Positions 27,716-38,446 of a DNA stretch of 64,000 nucleotides are shown here, piece after piece. The position numbers were made by a program, and so were the translations under genes. The number at the start of each line of letters is the position of its first letter. Position 1 is the first letter of the stretch. This DNA is from Mesorhizobium sp. B2-4-15 (GTDB lineage: Bacteria > Pseudomonadota > Alphaproteobacteria > Rhizobiales > Rhizobiaceae). Location of the stretch: NCBI RefSeq assembly GCF_006658505.1, contig NZ_VFUZ01000009.1:124001-188000 (forward strand). The letters run 5' to 3'. The notes beneath the pieces were generated by a model that was not told the DNA's origin, did no database searches, and worked only from the letters and a program-made list of their open reading frames with translations.

Positions 27716-28492
27716 TCACCAGGCCGTGTAGCCGCCGTCTATCGACAGGATCGCGCCCGTCACGTAGCTCGACGCCGGCGAAGCCAGGAACAGGATGGCC
27801 GAAGCGATCTCCTGTGGCTCACCGAGCCGCCCCATCGGCGTCATGTCGAGCCAGGTGTTGAAGAGTTCGGGACGCTCACGCATCTTCAGCGTCATCTCGG
27901 TGCCGACATAGCCCGGCGCCAACGCGTTGACGCGCACGCCCGACTTTGCCCATTCGACCGCAAGCGCCTTGGTCATCATGTGCACGGCGCCCTTGCTGAC
28001 CATGTAGGACGGCGCTGTCTGCGGACGGTTGATGATCAGCCCCGACATGGAACCCAGATTGACGATCGAGCCCTTCCCTCGGGCGACCATGGAACGGCCA
28101 AAGGCACGCGAGGCCCAGTAGACGCCGTTGACGTTGACATCCATCACCAGGCGCCATTCCTCGTCCGGCGTGTCGAGCGCGGTGTTGAGGCGGGCAATGC
28201 CGGCGCTGTTGACCAGAATATCGACCTGACCGAAATCTTCGACGATCCCGGCGGCCATTGCCTCGACGGCGCGCGGATCGGTGACGTCGAGCACGCGGCC
28301 CTCGACGCTTGCGACCCCGCCTGCCTTCAGCATTCCCGCGGCCGCATTCAGGCCGCTTGCGTTCATGTCGAGCAGGACGACGCGCGCGCCGCAGGTACCG
28401 AGCGCCCTGGCGGCCTCGAAGCCGATGCCGCTGGCGCCGCCGGTGATTACGGCGACCTCGTCCGTGAGGTCGAATTGCGACCGGTAGTCCAT
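27716..28492 (-). CDS. Short-chain dehydrogenase/reductase, first gene of sugar operon
   Basis: 258 residues, classical SDR: EVAVITGGASGIGFEAARAL, Asp in VVLLDMNAS (NAD preference), NSAG in ILVNSAGIARL, and catalytic Ser/Tyr/Lys in NLGSMSG and SYMVSKGAVH. The end is ILSIDGGYTAW. It leads the eight-gene operon, with a promoter and palindrome about 130-170 bp upstream. It would oxidise the incoming sugar or polyol. It is not a duplicate of the SDR at the other end, from which it is clearly different. Confidence 0.9.
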   Translation of the reverse strand: MDYRSQFDLTDEVAVITGGASGIGFEAARALGTCGARVVLLDMNASGLNAAAGMLKAGGVASVEGRVLDVTDPRAVEAMAAGIVEDFGQVDILVNSAGIARLNTALDTPDEEWRLVMDVNVNGVYWASRAFGRSMVARGKGSIVNLGSMSGLIINRPQTAPSYMVSKGAVHMMTKALAVEWAKSGVRVNALAPGYVGTEMTLKMRERPELFNTWLDMTPMGRLGEPQEIASAILFLASPASSYVTGAILSIDGGYTAW

Positions 28493-28620
28493 GAACGTCC
28501 TCCGTCAGGACCAGGCTTAAGCGTGGGCAAAATCTTCCCTTCGCCGCCGAAGCGGCGCCTCAAGCCGTGTCGATCCTGAGAATGCCTCCGGGTCAGGCTC
28601 CTCCCGACCCCATGACAGGC

Positions 28621-28649
28621 ACGTTACAGAACATGCCCGGGATCGTCAA
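28621..28649 (-). promoter_or_regulatory. Promoter of the sugar operon
   Basis: Read on the minus strand: -35 TTGACG (28649-28644), a 17-bp spacer and -10 TAACGT (28626-28621). It lies 130-155 bp upstream of the first SDR gene and directly next to the palindromic site at 28651-28664. Confidence 0.5.
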
Positions 28650-28650
28650 T

Positions 28651-28664
28651 CTGGTTATAACCAG
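28651..28664. promoter_or_regulatory. Palindromic operator, probably for the adjacent GntR regulator
   Basis: CTGGTTATAACCAG is a perfect 14-bp palindrome just upstream of the -35 box of the sugar operon. Its 12-bp core (TGGTTATAACCA) recurs once more in this window, inside the promoter of the acyl-CoA operon that encodes the GntR protein. Size and symmetry fit a GntR/HutC-type binding site. Confidence 0.7.
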
Positions 28665-28694
28665 AAAACGAACTTTTTTGTCGACGTTCCGAGA

Positions 28695-29549
28695 TCAGGT
28701 GCGATCCACCCCGTTCACAGTCGCGGACGGCTGCTCCACTGCCATGTGGATGCGGGCGACGGAGGAGTTGTAGAAGGCCTCGTAATATTCGAGCGCGGCG
28801 CCATCGGCGTCATAGGCGATGGACTCGATCTCAATCAGCGGCGTGTTGGCGGCAACGCCCATCTGCTCGGCCTCTTCCTTGGTCGGAAGCGCCGCGCGCA
28901 GCCAGCGGTCGGCGCGTTTCACCGTCAGGCCGAAGACGGCGCGGATGGTGCCGAAGATCGACTGGTTCTCCGACAGGATGTTTTCGAGGCCAGGCACCCG
29001 ATGCCCCGGCAGGCTGATGCGCGTCATGGTGATCGGCGAGCCGTCGGTCATGTAGACGCGGCTGATCCTGACCACGCTGCCGTTGGCGGGAATGCCGAAG
29101 ACGCTGGATTCCTTCTCGCTCGGCGGGCAGCGGCTGATCGACAGCGTGCGCGTCGAGACTTTGTGGCCCTTGGCTGTCAGGTCGTCGAACACACCGAGAT
29201 TGGCGGTCATGAAGTCGACATGCTCGCGGGGCGCGGCGACGAACATGCCCTTGCGTGGCATCTTGATGATGCGGCCCTCGCTGGACAGCGAACCGATCGC
29301 CGCGCGCACGACGGGGCGCGAGACGCCGAAGAAATCGCAGAGCGCCTGCTCGGACGGGATGCGCGAATTGGCTGCCAGCAGGCCGGTGTTGATCGCTTCC
29401 TCGACCTGATTGCGCAACTGGACCCAGAGGGGGGCCGCCTCGTCGCGATTGAGCTGGACCTTGGAGCCGATCGAGCGGAACGCCTCGGCGGCCGCGGCAT
29501 CTTCCTGGTCGTAGCGAGGACGCCCGCGCATTCTGGTCATCTGTTCCAT
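28695..29549 (-). CDS. GntR/HutC-family transcriptional regulator with UTRA domain
   Basis: 284 residues. A winged helix-turn-helix domain at about residues 38-105 (PLWVQLRNQVEEAINTGLLA then IPSEQALCDFFGVSRPVVRA) is followed by a UTRA effector domain (ISRVYMTDGSPITMTRISLP, then ALEYYEAFYNSS). An N-terminal extension of ~35 residues is extra compared with HutC. It is the last gene of the acyl-CoA operon, 54 bp after the MFS gene, and lies next to the sugar operon. It probably represses both through the shared palindrome, released by a sugar-derived ligand. Confidence 0.9.
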   Translation of the reverse strand: MEQMTRMRGRPRYDQEDAAAAEAFRSIGSKVQLNRDEAAPLWVQLRNQVEEAINTGLLAANSRIPSEQALCDFFGVSRPVVRAAIGSLSSEGRIIKMPRKGMFVAAPREHVDFMTANLGVFDDLTAKGHKVSTRTLSISRCPPSEKESSVFGIPANGSVVRISRVYMTDGSPITMTRISLPGHRVPGLENILSENQSIFGTIRAVFGLTVKRADRWLRAALPTKEEAEQMGVAANTPLIEIESIAYDADGAALEYYEAFYNSSVARIHMAVEQPSATVNGVDRT

Positions 29550-29603
29550 TCGGTCAGCCTGCAGCCAGTCATGTGCCGCGACTTCAAAGCGGCAGCGCCT
29601 CCT

Positions 29604-30844
<1,241 letters not shown>

Positions 30845-30848
<4 letters not shown>

Positions 30849-31297
30849 CCAGCCTGCAGCGGGACGGTGAACACGGTGGCGGTGCCGGTGAGACAAAGCT
30901 CGCCCTGCCCGTTGCGCACGCTGGTCTCGATCTTGCAGATCGGCTTGTCGGGCCGCACGTCCTTGACCTCCACGCGTCCGGTGATCTCCTCGTCAACGCC
31001 AACCGCCCTGACGAACTTCCAGGCCACTTCGAGAAACACGGTCCCAGGGCCTGGCAGGTCCTCGGCGACCAGCGCATTGAGGATACCCGAAGTGACGCCG
31101 CCCTGGACGATTAGTTTGCCGAACACCGACTTCTCGGCCAGCGCGCGGTCGTAGTGCAGCGGATTGCGATCGCCGGTGATGTCGGTGAAGGCTTCGATGT
31201 CGCTCATGCGCGTGCGCCGCGTGCGCTCGGCAAAGGCGCCGACCTGTGGGCGGCCCTTCACGACGCCTGCCCAACCGTCTTTCGTCTCGGTGCTCAT
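30845..31297 (-). CDS. MaoC-like (R)-hydratase/dehydratase
   Basis: 150 residues, a single hot-dog domain. The catalytic pair is in FTDITGDRNPLHYDRALAEK (Asp and His), followed by IVQGGVTSGILNALVAEDLP and FLEVAWKFVRAV. It would add water to, or remove it from, an enoyl-CoA. It overlaps the DUF35 gene by four bases (ATGA) and the MFS gene by four. In steroid side-chain degradation MaoC and DUF35 proteins work together with a thiolase-like aldolase, which this operon also has. Confidence 0.88.
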
Positions 31298-31734
31298 TCC
31301 GGCTTCTCCTCTGTTGCTGGTTCGACTGATTTGAAGGCCGGCAGGACGCGGCCGCCGATAGCCGTCGGCGCGAGCAGCAGCGCGTCCCCTACTTGCGGCG
31401 GCCGCGCGCCGGGCTGAATGAAGCTCAGCATCGTTGGCCCTTCGGCCAGTTCGACCAACCCGACGACATAGGGTGCGGCCGGCAACCAGCCGGGATGACC
31501 CGGCTTGTGGACTTCCGAAAAGGATTTCAGCCGGCCTTTGCCGGAGGCGTCCTGCCAGACGAGGCGCTTGCTCCAGCAATGTGGGCAGATCGGGCGTGGA
31601 TAAAAGACGGCCTCGCCGCAGTCCTCGCAGCGCTGGATGGTCAGCCGCCCCTCGGCGGCGGCATCCCAGAAGGGTGCAGTGAGCGCGGTGATCGTCGGGG
31701 CGGCGGTTTTCAGAGCGTTGAGATCGACGGACAT
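31294..31734 (-). CDS. DUF35 zinc-ribbon/OB-fold protein
   Basis: 146 residues. The zinc ribbon is plain: RCEDCGEAVFYPRPICPHCW carries the CxxC...CxxC set. The OB-fold part follows (GRLKSFSEVHKPGHPGWLPA, then YVVGLVELAEGPTMLSFIQP). DUF35 proteins bind thiolase-superfamily enzymes and channel CoA thioesters. It shares one base with the thiolase-like gene (TGATG) and overlaps MaoC, so a complex of the three is likely. Frames extending upstream are antisense. Confidence 0.9.
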   Translation of the reverse strand: MSVDLNALKTAAPTITALTAPFWDAAAEGRLTIQRCEDCGEAVFYPRPICPHCWSKRLVWQDASGKGRLKSFSEVHKPGHPGWLPAAPYVVGLVELAEGPTMLSFIQPGARPPQVGDALLLAPTAIGGRVLPAFKSVEPATEEKPE

Positions 31735-32885
31735 CAGGCGGCTCCCAGCACCAGGGCGGTCGCCTCGCTCATCGTCGCGCCATTGCCGGTGACCAAAGCG
31801 AGCTCGGCCTTGCCGATCTGGCGTCCGCCCGCCGCGCCGCGCAATTGGCGCACCGCTTCGACGACGTGCGTCATGCCGCCGGCAAGGTCCGGCTGGCCGA
31901 AACCCAGCTGGCCGCCATGCGTGTTCAGCGGCATGTCGCCCTTGTGTGATAGATCGCGATCGCGCAGCCAGGCGCCGAATTCGCCCGGCGCGCAGAGGCC
32001 AGCATCCTCGATCGTTGTGGCGACCATGATGGTGTAGCAATCGTAGAGCGAGAGAAGGTCCATCTCGTCGGCCTGCGTGCCGGACTGCTGGAACGCCCGC
32101 GCCATGGCGCTCTTCAGCGGGCCGGAGGTGAGGCTGGGCGCCTGGCTGACGGCCCGGTGCGTGACCTTCTCGCCGGCGCCGAGCAGATGGACGGGCGGCT
32201 TGCGCAGCGAGCGAGCGCGTTCGGCCGAGGTGACGACGACAGCCTCGCCGCCGGCGACCGGCATGACGATTTCTAGAAGATGCAGCGGCGAGGCGATCAT
32301 CGGCGAGGCCAGCACCGCCTCCACATCGGCCGGCTTGCCGAAGAAGATGGCGTCGGAATTGGACTGCGCATTGGCGCGCGCCGCCGCCGCGATCATGGCG
32401 AAATCCCGCGCCGTCGAGCCGTATTCCGCCATATGCGCCTGCATCAGCAGCGCGTAGGAAATGTTGGCGCCCGAGGCGCCGAACGGCACATCGAACTCGC
32501 GGATCGGATTGCGATTGGGCGAACGGGGTGCTGCCGCCTCGCGGTTGTTGGCGAGCACGCAGAGCACCGCCTCGCACATACCCGCTTCGATCGCCGCAGC
32601 CGCGCGCCAGACCATGCCGGCGCCGGACGCGCCGCCTAGATCGACGACATTGGCCATGGTCGGAGCGAGTCCCAGATATTCGGCGATGGTCGCCGGGACA
32701 TGCTGCGGCGTCTCGCCGACTTGCGGCCCGACCAGCAGCCCATCGATGGCTCCCCGCTCCAGTCCCGCGTCGAGGACCGCCAGGCGTGAGACCTCGGCGA
32801 TCATTTCCAGCGTCGTCACCCCGCTGGTCAGGCGCTGCGGCTTCAGCTCGCCAATGCCGACGATGGCTCCTTTCGACCGGCTCAT
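31734..32885 (-). CDS. SCP2/Ltp2-type thiolase-fold protein, probably an aldolase
   Basis: 383 residues from the ATG at 32885. The fold is thiolase-like (KGAIVGIGELKPQRLTSGVT, then GLAPTMANVVDLGGASGAGM), but the position of the nucleophilic Cys reads Gly-Ala-Ser, so Claisen-type thiolysis looks unlikely. The C-terminal LNTHGGQLGFGQPDLAGG has the Asn-x-His-Gly-Gly motif of SCP2-type members, and DLLSLYDCYTI carries a Tyr near where Ltp2 aldolases have theirs. With DUF35 and MaoC partners it best fits a retro-aldolase acting on a CoA thioester. It overlaps the CoA ligase gene by four bases. Confidence 0.8.
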   Translation of the reverse strand: MSRSKGAIVGIGELKPQRLTSGVTTLEMIAEVSRLAVLDAGLERGAIDGLLVGPQVGETPQHVPATIAEYLGLAPTMANVVDLGGASGAGMVWRAAAAIEAGMCEAVLCVLANNREAAAPRSPNRNPIREFDVPFGASGANISYALLMQAHMAEYGSTARDFAMIAAAARANAQSNSDAIFFGKPADVEAVLASPMIASPLHLLEIVMPVAGGEAVVVTSAERARSLRKPPVHLLGAGEKVTHRAVSQAPSLTSGPLKSAMARAFQQSGTQADEMDLLSLYDCYTIMVATTIEDAGLCAPGEFGAWLRDRDLSHKGDMPLNTHGGQLGFGQPDLAGGMTHVVEAVRQLRGAAGGRQIGKAELALVTGNGATMSEATALVLGAA

Positions 32886-34819
32886 GCCGCCTCGCTCCGG
32901 TCGAGCATACGGTATTCCTCGAGGCATGCGGGATTGACGAGGGAAGCCATGTTCTTCACCGGCTTGCCTTCGAGGGTCGAGCGAGCCGCAGCCTCCACAC
33001 GCTTGCCGTTCAGCGTATAGGGCACGGCCTGCACCGCATGGATGCGATGCGGCACGTGGCGCGGCGATGCGCCTTCACGGACGGCGTGGCGGATGCGGGC
33101 TGCGAGTCCGGGTGTCAGCGCGAAGCCATCGTGCAGCTTGACGCAGAGCACGATTTCCTCGTCACGCTCGACCGGCGCGCCGAAAACGAGGCAATCCTCG
33201 ATCTCGGCAAAGGTCTCGCAAGCCGCGTAGATCTCTGCCGTGCCGATGCGCACGCCGCCGGGCTTCAAGGTCGTGTCCGAGCGGCCATGGATGACAGCGG
33301 AGCCATAAGGCGTCATCTCGGCCACGTCGCCATGCGTCCATATTTCGCGGCGTGCCGCGAAATAGGTGGCGTGATAGCGCGCGTCGCCGTCCTTGCCCCA
33401 GAAGGTGAGCGGCATCGACGGGAAGGGTTCGGTGCAGACGAGATCGCCCTGTCGACCGATGAGCGGCGCGTTGCGCTCGTCCATCACCGCCACCGCGAGG
33501 CCAAGACCTTTTACGGTCAGTTCGCCACGACGAACCGCATGGATGGGCGATCCGAGCAGGAAGCAACCGATGATCTCGGTGCCGCCGGAGATCGAGGCGA
33601 AGATCATGTCGCGCTTCACATGCGCGTAGACCCAATCGAACTGGCCGGGGGAGACGGGCGCGCCGGCTGAGAGCAACGAGCGCAGCGATGAAAGGTCGTG
33701 CAGACGCCCCGGCGCATAGCTTTCGGCCGCAAGCGTGGCCAGATATTTCGGACTCGTACCGAAATGGGTGACCTTGGCGCGTTCCGCCATTGTCCAGAGC
33801 GGGCTGGGGTCGAGGCCGTCGGCAGATTTCAGGATCGGCGCGCCGTCATAGAGAACGACCGTCGCGCCGCAAGCAAGGCCCGAGATCAGCCAGTGATACA
33901 TCATCCAGGCCGTGTTGGTGTACCAGCTCACGACGTCGCCCGGGCGGACGTCGCCATGCAGCAGGTGTTCCTTCAGATGCTGGAGCAGCACGCCGCCGGT
34001 TCGATGGACGATCGCCTTCGGCGCGCCCGTAGTGCCGGAGGTGTAGAGCACATAGGCCGGATGGTCGAACGGCACGCGTTCGAAAGCCAGCGGTACGTCG
34101 GCGCCGAAATCCTCGAAAGCGACAGCCGCGGTCATGGCGGGTTTGTCGCCGCCCGTCAGCACCACCATCGTCACCGTCGGCAGCGCGGCTACGATTTCGG
34201 CCAGCCGGCCGGAAATGTCGTGCTCCTTGCCCGCATAGCGGTAGCGTGGCGCGACAAACAGCACCTTGACGCCGATCTGGCCGAGACGATCGACGATCGC
34301 GGCGGCGCCGAAATCCGGCGAACAGGATGACCAGATGGCGCCGATCGACAGCGTCGCCAGAAGCGCGACGAGGCCCTCGAGGCGATTGGGCAAGATGCCG
34401 CCGACGCAATCGCCCTTGCCGACGCCGGCTTCGCGCAGTCCTTGCGCCGCCCTGGCGACGAGACGACGCAGTTCGCCGAACGTGGTGGTGCGGAAATGAC
34501 CGCTCTCATCGGCCTCGATGACCGAGAGCTTTTCCTCGTCGCCGCGCAGCAGATTTTCCGCGAGGTTGAGCCGCGCTTCTGGCAGGAAGCGGCTCCGCGT
34601 CATCGGCGCCTGATCGTCGCGAAAAAAGGAAATAGCGCCAGGCTCGCCGATGACCTCCGCAAAGTCCCACACGGCGCGCCAGAATGCGCCGGGCTCGCCG
34701 ATCGACCAGCGATGCAGCGTCTCGTAGTCCCGCGGGTCGAAGCCGTTGGCCAGAGAAAAGCGCGCAAGGTTGGACGACTGGAACGCGGCCGGCGCCGGCG
34801 TCCAAAGCACGGACGACAT
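32882..34819 (-). CDS. Acetoacetyl-CoA synthetase-like acyl-CoA ligase
   Basis: 645 residues from the ATG at 34819, with GGAGG six bases upstream. The AMP-binding P-loop is YVLYTSGTTGAPKAIVHRTG, then SWYTNTAWMMYHWLISGLAC, and the C-terminal catalytic Lys is in PYTLNGKRVE. Length and the opening (PAPAAFQSSNLARFSLANGF) match the AACS group, which converts acetoacetate, ATP and CoA to acetoacetyl-CoA. The true acid could be larger, given the partners downstream. It is the first gene of the operon. Confidence 0.9.
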   Translation of the reverse strand: MSSVLWTPAPAAFQSSNLARFSLANGFDPRDYETLHRWSIGEPGAFWRAVWDFAEVIGEPGAISFFRDDQAPMTRSRFLPEARLNLAENLLRGDEEKLSVIEADESGHFRTTTFGELRRLVARAAQGLREAGVGKGDCVGGILPNRLEGLVALLATLSIGAIWSSCSPDFGAAAIVDRLGQIGVKVLFVAPRYRYAGKEHDISGRLAEIVAALPTVTMVVLTGGDKPAMTAAVAFEDFGADVPLAFERVPFDHPAYVLYTSGTTGAPKAIVHRTGGVLLQHLKEHLLHGDVRPGDVVSWYTNTAWMMYHWLISGLACGATVVLYDGAPILKSADGLDPSPLWTMAERAKVTHFGTSPKYLATLAAESYAPGRLHDLSSLRSLLSAGAPVSPGQFDWVYAHVKRDMIFASISGGTEIIGCFLLGSPIHAVRRGELTVKGLGLAVAVMDERNAPLIGRQGDLVCTEPFPSMPLTFWGKDGDARYHATYFAARREIWTHGDVAEMTPYGSAVIHGRSDTTLKPGGVRIGTAEIYAACETFAEIEDCLVFGAPVERDEEIVLCVKLHDGFALTPGLAARIRHAVREGASPRHVPHRIHAVQAVPYTLNGKRVEAAARSTLEGKPVKNMASLVNPACLEEYRMLDRSEAA

Positions 34820-34879
34820 GGATTTCCTCCCGCAATGCAGGCCAGCCGGATACCGCGACCTTGCCTGCCGATGCATTTC

Positions 34880-34907
34880 AGATTATTGGTTATAACCAGA
34901 ATGTCAA
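34880..34907 (-). promoter_or_regulatory. Promoter with internal GntR-type operator, acyl-CoA operon
   Basis: On the minus strand: -35 TTGACA (34907-34902), 16-bp spacer, -10 TAATCT (34885-34880). The perfect 12-bp palindrome TGGTTATAACCA (34887-34898) sits inside the spacer, a position where a bound protein would block RNA polymerase. The divergent thiolase gene starts 53 bp on the other side and may be controlled too. Confidence 0.65.
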
Positions 34908-34950
34908 GCAGCTATCGTGGGCACGCCATTCGCGTTGTGGAGGACTGGAA

Positions 34951-36126
34951 ATGGATGCCGTGTACATCGTTGCCGCCAAACGCACGCCGATTGGCAAGCT
35001 CAACGGTGCCTTTGCGACCCTCTCGGCGGCGGAGTTGGGCGCGCAAGTTGTCCAAGCAATTCTGGTCGATGCGCGGCTTGCGCCCGACGCCGTCAGCGAG
35101 GTGATCATGGGCCAGGTGCTGACCGGCGGCGCTGGGCAGAATCCGGCACGGCAGGCGTCGCTGAAGGCCGGCCTGCCGGTCGGCGTTCCCGCCTTGACGG
35201 TGAACAAGGTCTGTGGCGCCGGCCAGAAGTCGATCCATCTTGCCGCGCAGGCGATACGCTGCGGCGACGCCGACTGCGTAATCGCCGGCGGGCAGGACTC
35301 GATGACATCGGCGCCGCATTTCATTTCCGGCGCGCGCGGCGGAGTGCGCATGGGTGATCAGACGGCCAAGGACTCCATGATCACCGACGGGCTGTGGGAT
35401 GCTTTCCACAATGTGCACATGGGCATGACGGCCGAGTCCCTCGCAAAGCGCTATCAGATCACGCGCGATGAGCAGGATCGCTTCGCGCTGCGCTCGCAGG
35501 AGAACGCGGGCGCCGCCATTCGGGCCGGAAGGTTCAACAATGAGATCGTCCCGGTCTCGGTAAAGACCAGACAAGGCCATTCTAACGTCGCCCGGGACGA
35601 GCACCCAAATCCCTCGACCACCATCGAAGGTCTTGGCCGCCTGAAGCCGGTCTTCGACCCGGCCGGGTCGATCACCGCCGGCAATTCCTCCGGCCTCAAC
35701 GACGGTGCCGCCGCCGTCCTGGTCATGTCGGAAGCACGAACGAACGAACTAGGGCTTACACCCCTGGCCCGGATCGCTTCCTATGCTTCGGCTGGCGTCG
35801 AACCGATGGACATGGGGCTGGGCCCGGTTGCCGCCTCGCGTCTCGCGCTTCGGAAGGCCGGCTGGCGGTCGTCGGACCTCGACGTCATGGAGATCAACGA
35901 GGCCTTTGCCGCACAGGCCATCGCGGTCAACCGCGAGATGGGCTGGAACGAGGACATCATCAATATGAGCGGCGGAGCCATTGCGCTTGGCCATCCCCTG
36001 GCTGGCTCCGGCTGCCGCATCGTTGTGACATTGCTCTACGAGATGATCCGCCGCGATGCGAAGAAGGGCCTCGCCTCCCTCTGCATCGGCGGCGGCCAGG
36101 GTGTGGCGATCTGCCTGGAGCGATGA
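34951..36126 (+). CDS. Acetyl-CoA C-acetyltransferase (thiolase)
   Basis: 391 residues from the ATG at 34951, seven bases after GGAGG. The catalytic set is intact: Cys in ALTVNKVCGAGQKSIHLAAQ, His in GGAIALGHPLAGSGCR and Cys in LCIGGGQGVAICLER. The start MDAVYIVAAKRTPIGKLNGA is standard. It would split acetoacetyl-CoA into two acetyl-CoA, matching the divergent AACS-like ligase across a 131-bp shared control region. It is the conventional thiolase of this locus, unlike the Cys-less homologue in the operon opposite. Confidence 0.93.
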   Translation: MDAVYIVAAKRTPIGKLNGAFATLSAAELGAQVVQAILVDARLAPDAVSEVIMGQVLTGGAGQNPARQASLKAGLPVGVPALTVNKVCGAGQKSIHLAAQAIRCGDADCVIAGGQDSMTSAPHFISGARGGVRMGDQTAKDSMITDGLWDAFHNVHMGMTAESLAKRYQITRDEQDRFALRSQENAGAAIRAGRFNNEIVPVSVKTRQGHSNVARDEHPNPSTTIEGLGRLKPVFDPAGSITAGNSSGLNDGAAAVLVMSEARTNELGLTPLARIASYASAGVEPMDMGLGPVAASRLALRKAGWRSSDLDVMEINEAFAAQAIAVNREMGWNEDIINMSGGAIALGHPLAGSGCRIVVTLLYEMIRRDAKKGLASLCIGGGQGVAICLER

Positions 36127-36480
36127 GCCGGACACGCCAAGTGGTTGATGTGTGCGGAAATTGATGGTGGCGTGGCCACGCCGTCTACCAGCATCGATCC
36201 AGCGAAGGGCAGCTTGGTAGCACTGAACCCTATGGCGGACGTTGGGGCATTGCTGTCTGATAGCCTTGGGCCAGAGGAGTCGCTTGGGACCGGAGGCACA
36301 CCGGCAGCTTCAGGCGCGAATCCTCAAAGGCGGACATTCAGGTAGACGTGAGCAATGTCGCCATCTTACCCATTGGAACCTTTCGACCTACTTCAGAGAT
36401 CGCGCTGCAAATCAATCTCCGGATCGAGTTGGATAGTTCCCGCTCGGGATACCGCACACGGTGGTGACGCCGGTCACGGG
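36127..36480. other. Intergenic stretch, nothing recognised
   Basis: Short frames on both strands lack ribosome sites and known motifs. No repeat or RNA structure stood out. Confidence 0.45.
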
Positions 36481-38250
36481 CTACGCGGCTTTTCGGGGCG
36501 TGGCTTTGAACGGGTGCGCCAGCGTGAAAGCGTCCGGCCGAATGCCAGCCTCGACCTGTTTCCACGTAACTGGATGGGCGATTGGGAAGCCGCGGCGGGC
36601 TCGTGGTGAAAACGCGCCGACGGCGGTATTGCCCCGGCCGTTTCGGAGATAGTCAAGAAAGATGCGGCCTCTCCGAGCTGCTGGGTCGGCTGACAGCAGG
36701 TACCGGTCAGGATCGGCGTCAACGAGGCATTGGGCGATTGACTTGGCAAGTTGCCGGGCACTGTCATGGGTCATCTTCACAGCGAGCGGGACCATCAGGT
36801 GGATGCCTTTGCCGCCAGTGAGCTTCGGCCAGCTCTCCAGGCCAGTTGCCTCCAAGATGCCGCGTAGCGACAGCGCGGCTTCGATCACCGCATCCCATGG
36901 AACGCCTTCGCCGGGATCGAGGTCCAGGACGAGCCGGTCGGCATGTTCGATATCGTCAATAGTGGCGTTCCACGGATGAAGCTCGACGGCATCCATTTCT
37001 ACTAGGCCAAGCAGGCCGTCGAGACCATCCACCCACACCCGGACGCCTTCGCCGCCTTCGCGTTTTTGCACCCGTAGCTGGTGCACCGATGCCGGTATCG
37101 GAGGCAGCGGTCCCTTGTGGTAGAAGGTGGCGCCGAAGGCATGGCGGACCAGCTTTAGCGGTCGTCGGCCGAGATGGATCAGAGCCTGATCGGCCACCCG
37201 CTCCCAGTATTGTGCGAGCTCTTCCTTGGAGGGTGTGACGCCTTCGGGGAGAAGCTGCAGAATGTTCTCACGAGGAACCCCGTGTTGGCTGTCCGAGCGC
37301 CGCTTGGAAGGTGATGGCGGCTTGGCCGGGATCGTCTGCAGATCCTCGCGCAACCCCTTGAACACCGCCTCACGCAATATCCCGCGATCCGTCACGCCAC
37401 TGAACTGCACCTCGGCCAGCACCACGGGTTCCACCCACGTCGCCTTGGGCTTCTTGATGGGTTCCGACAAAGGTGATTTGCCCGTTATGAGCGGATCAAG
37501 CCGCTCCCGAACGCGCCGCGCTGCTTCCAGCGTATAGCCGCTTTTGGCCTTCCCGGCATAAAGCAGCCGGTCGCCTTCTCGCCTGCCGATATACAGGGAT
37601 GCAATACGGCGCGGTTTGGCACCGAGCTTTTCAACGAATGCGACAATCGGAAACGTGTCGCTCTTGACGCATTTCACCTTGAGCCAGCTCGCCTGGACGC
37701 CCGAGCGATAAGGAGAATCTGCCCGCTTGGAGACAATGCCCTCCAGGCCCAAGCGGCAGGCATGATCGAACACATCCTCACCACCCAGCTCCAGATGCTC
37801 GGCATAGGTCAGCGTCGGCGCCGTTTCGTCCAGCAGGTCTCGCAGTGCGGCTTTGCGCTCAATCAGCGGCTGTTGCCGAAGATCGCGGCCATCGAGGTGT
37901 AGAAGGTCGAATGCAAAGAACATCAGCTTTGGCGAGTTCGGATTCCCCAGCTCCCGCTCGAGGGCTTGATAGTCGGGCAAACCGGTGGCTCCGAGCACGA
38001 CAGCCTCGCCATCAATGATGGCGGATTTGACCGGCAGGTTCGCAGCCGTCTGGACAATACGCTTGTACCGATGCGACCAGTCGTAGCCGCGACGAGTGAA
38101 GGCACGTGCCGCGCCACCCTCGATGACAAGCTCCGTCCGATAGCCGTCGTATTTGATCTCATGCAGCCAGTTGTCGCCGTCGGGAGCCTTCTCGACCAGC
38201 GTCGGCGACTGAAAATCGATGAAGGCGAGTTGGCCCGTCGGTTTACGCAT
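36481..38250 (-). CDS. ligD: LigD: ATP-dependent DNA ligase with polymerase domain (NHEJ)
   Basis: 589 residues from the ATG at 38250; a TTG 30 bases upstream is an alternative. The ligase domain comes first, with the nucleotidyl-lysine in HEIKYDGYRTEL, AIIDGEAVVL, LEGIVSKRADSPYRSG and WLKVKC. A polymerase/primase domain follows at ~300-570 with the metal-binding LVLDLDPGEGVPWD, LTGGKGIHLMVP and FLDYLRNGRGNTAVGAFSPR. There is no phosphoesterase domain. It would seal double-strand breaks with Ku. Ku is not intact here, only a stump at 10.5 kb. Confidence 0.93.
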   Translation of the reverse strand: MRKPTGQLAFIDFQSPTLVEKAPDGDNWLHEIKYDGYRTELVIEGGAARAFTRRGYDWSHRYKRIVQTAANLPVKSAIIDGEAVVLGATGLPDYQALERELGNPNSPKLMFFAFDLLHLDGRDLRQQPLIERKAALRDLLDETAPTLTYAEHLELGGEDVFDHACRLGLEGIVSKRADSPYRSGVQASWLKVKCVKSDTFPIVAFVEKLGAKPRRIASLYIGRREGDRLLYAGKAKSGYTLEAARRVRERLDPLITGKSPLSEPIKKPKATWVEPVVLAEVQFSGVTDRGILREAVFKGLREDLQTIPAKPPSPSKRRSDSQHGVPRENILQLLPEGVTPSKEELAQYWERVADQALIHLGRRPLKLVRHAFGATFYHKGPLPPIPASVHQLRVQKREGGEGVRVWVDGLDGLLGLVEMDAVELHPWNATIDDIEHADRLVLDLDPGEGVPWDAVIEAALSLRGILEATGLESWPKLTGGKGIHLMVPLAVKMTHDSARQLAKSIAQCLVDADPDRYLLSADPAARRGRIFLDYLRNGRGNTAVGAFSPRARRGFPIAHPVTWKQVEAGIRPDAFTLAHPFKATPRKAA

Positions 38251-38446
38251 GGGCTCGGAACTCCCTGAACCGGGATTCAAACCGTGCGAGCGCTATCGGT
38301 TCCGGGTATTTTAGAAAAAATGAATGTAATACGGGTCTGGATAAGGCTGCAGAGCCGGCCCACAAACGTTCGTTACATGGATCGTCGGCGGCCTTTCCGT
38401 ATGTAAACGGGTAAACATTTTTTGGCCCTCCCCTCGTCTTATCTGC

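Noticed and set aside
31735..32577. N-terminal extension of the DUF35 frame
   Set aside because: Non-coding shadow of the thiolase-like gene; the zinc ribbon starts shortly after 31734.
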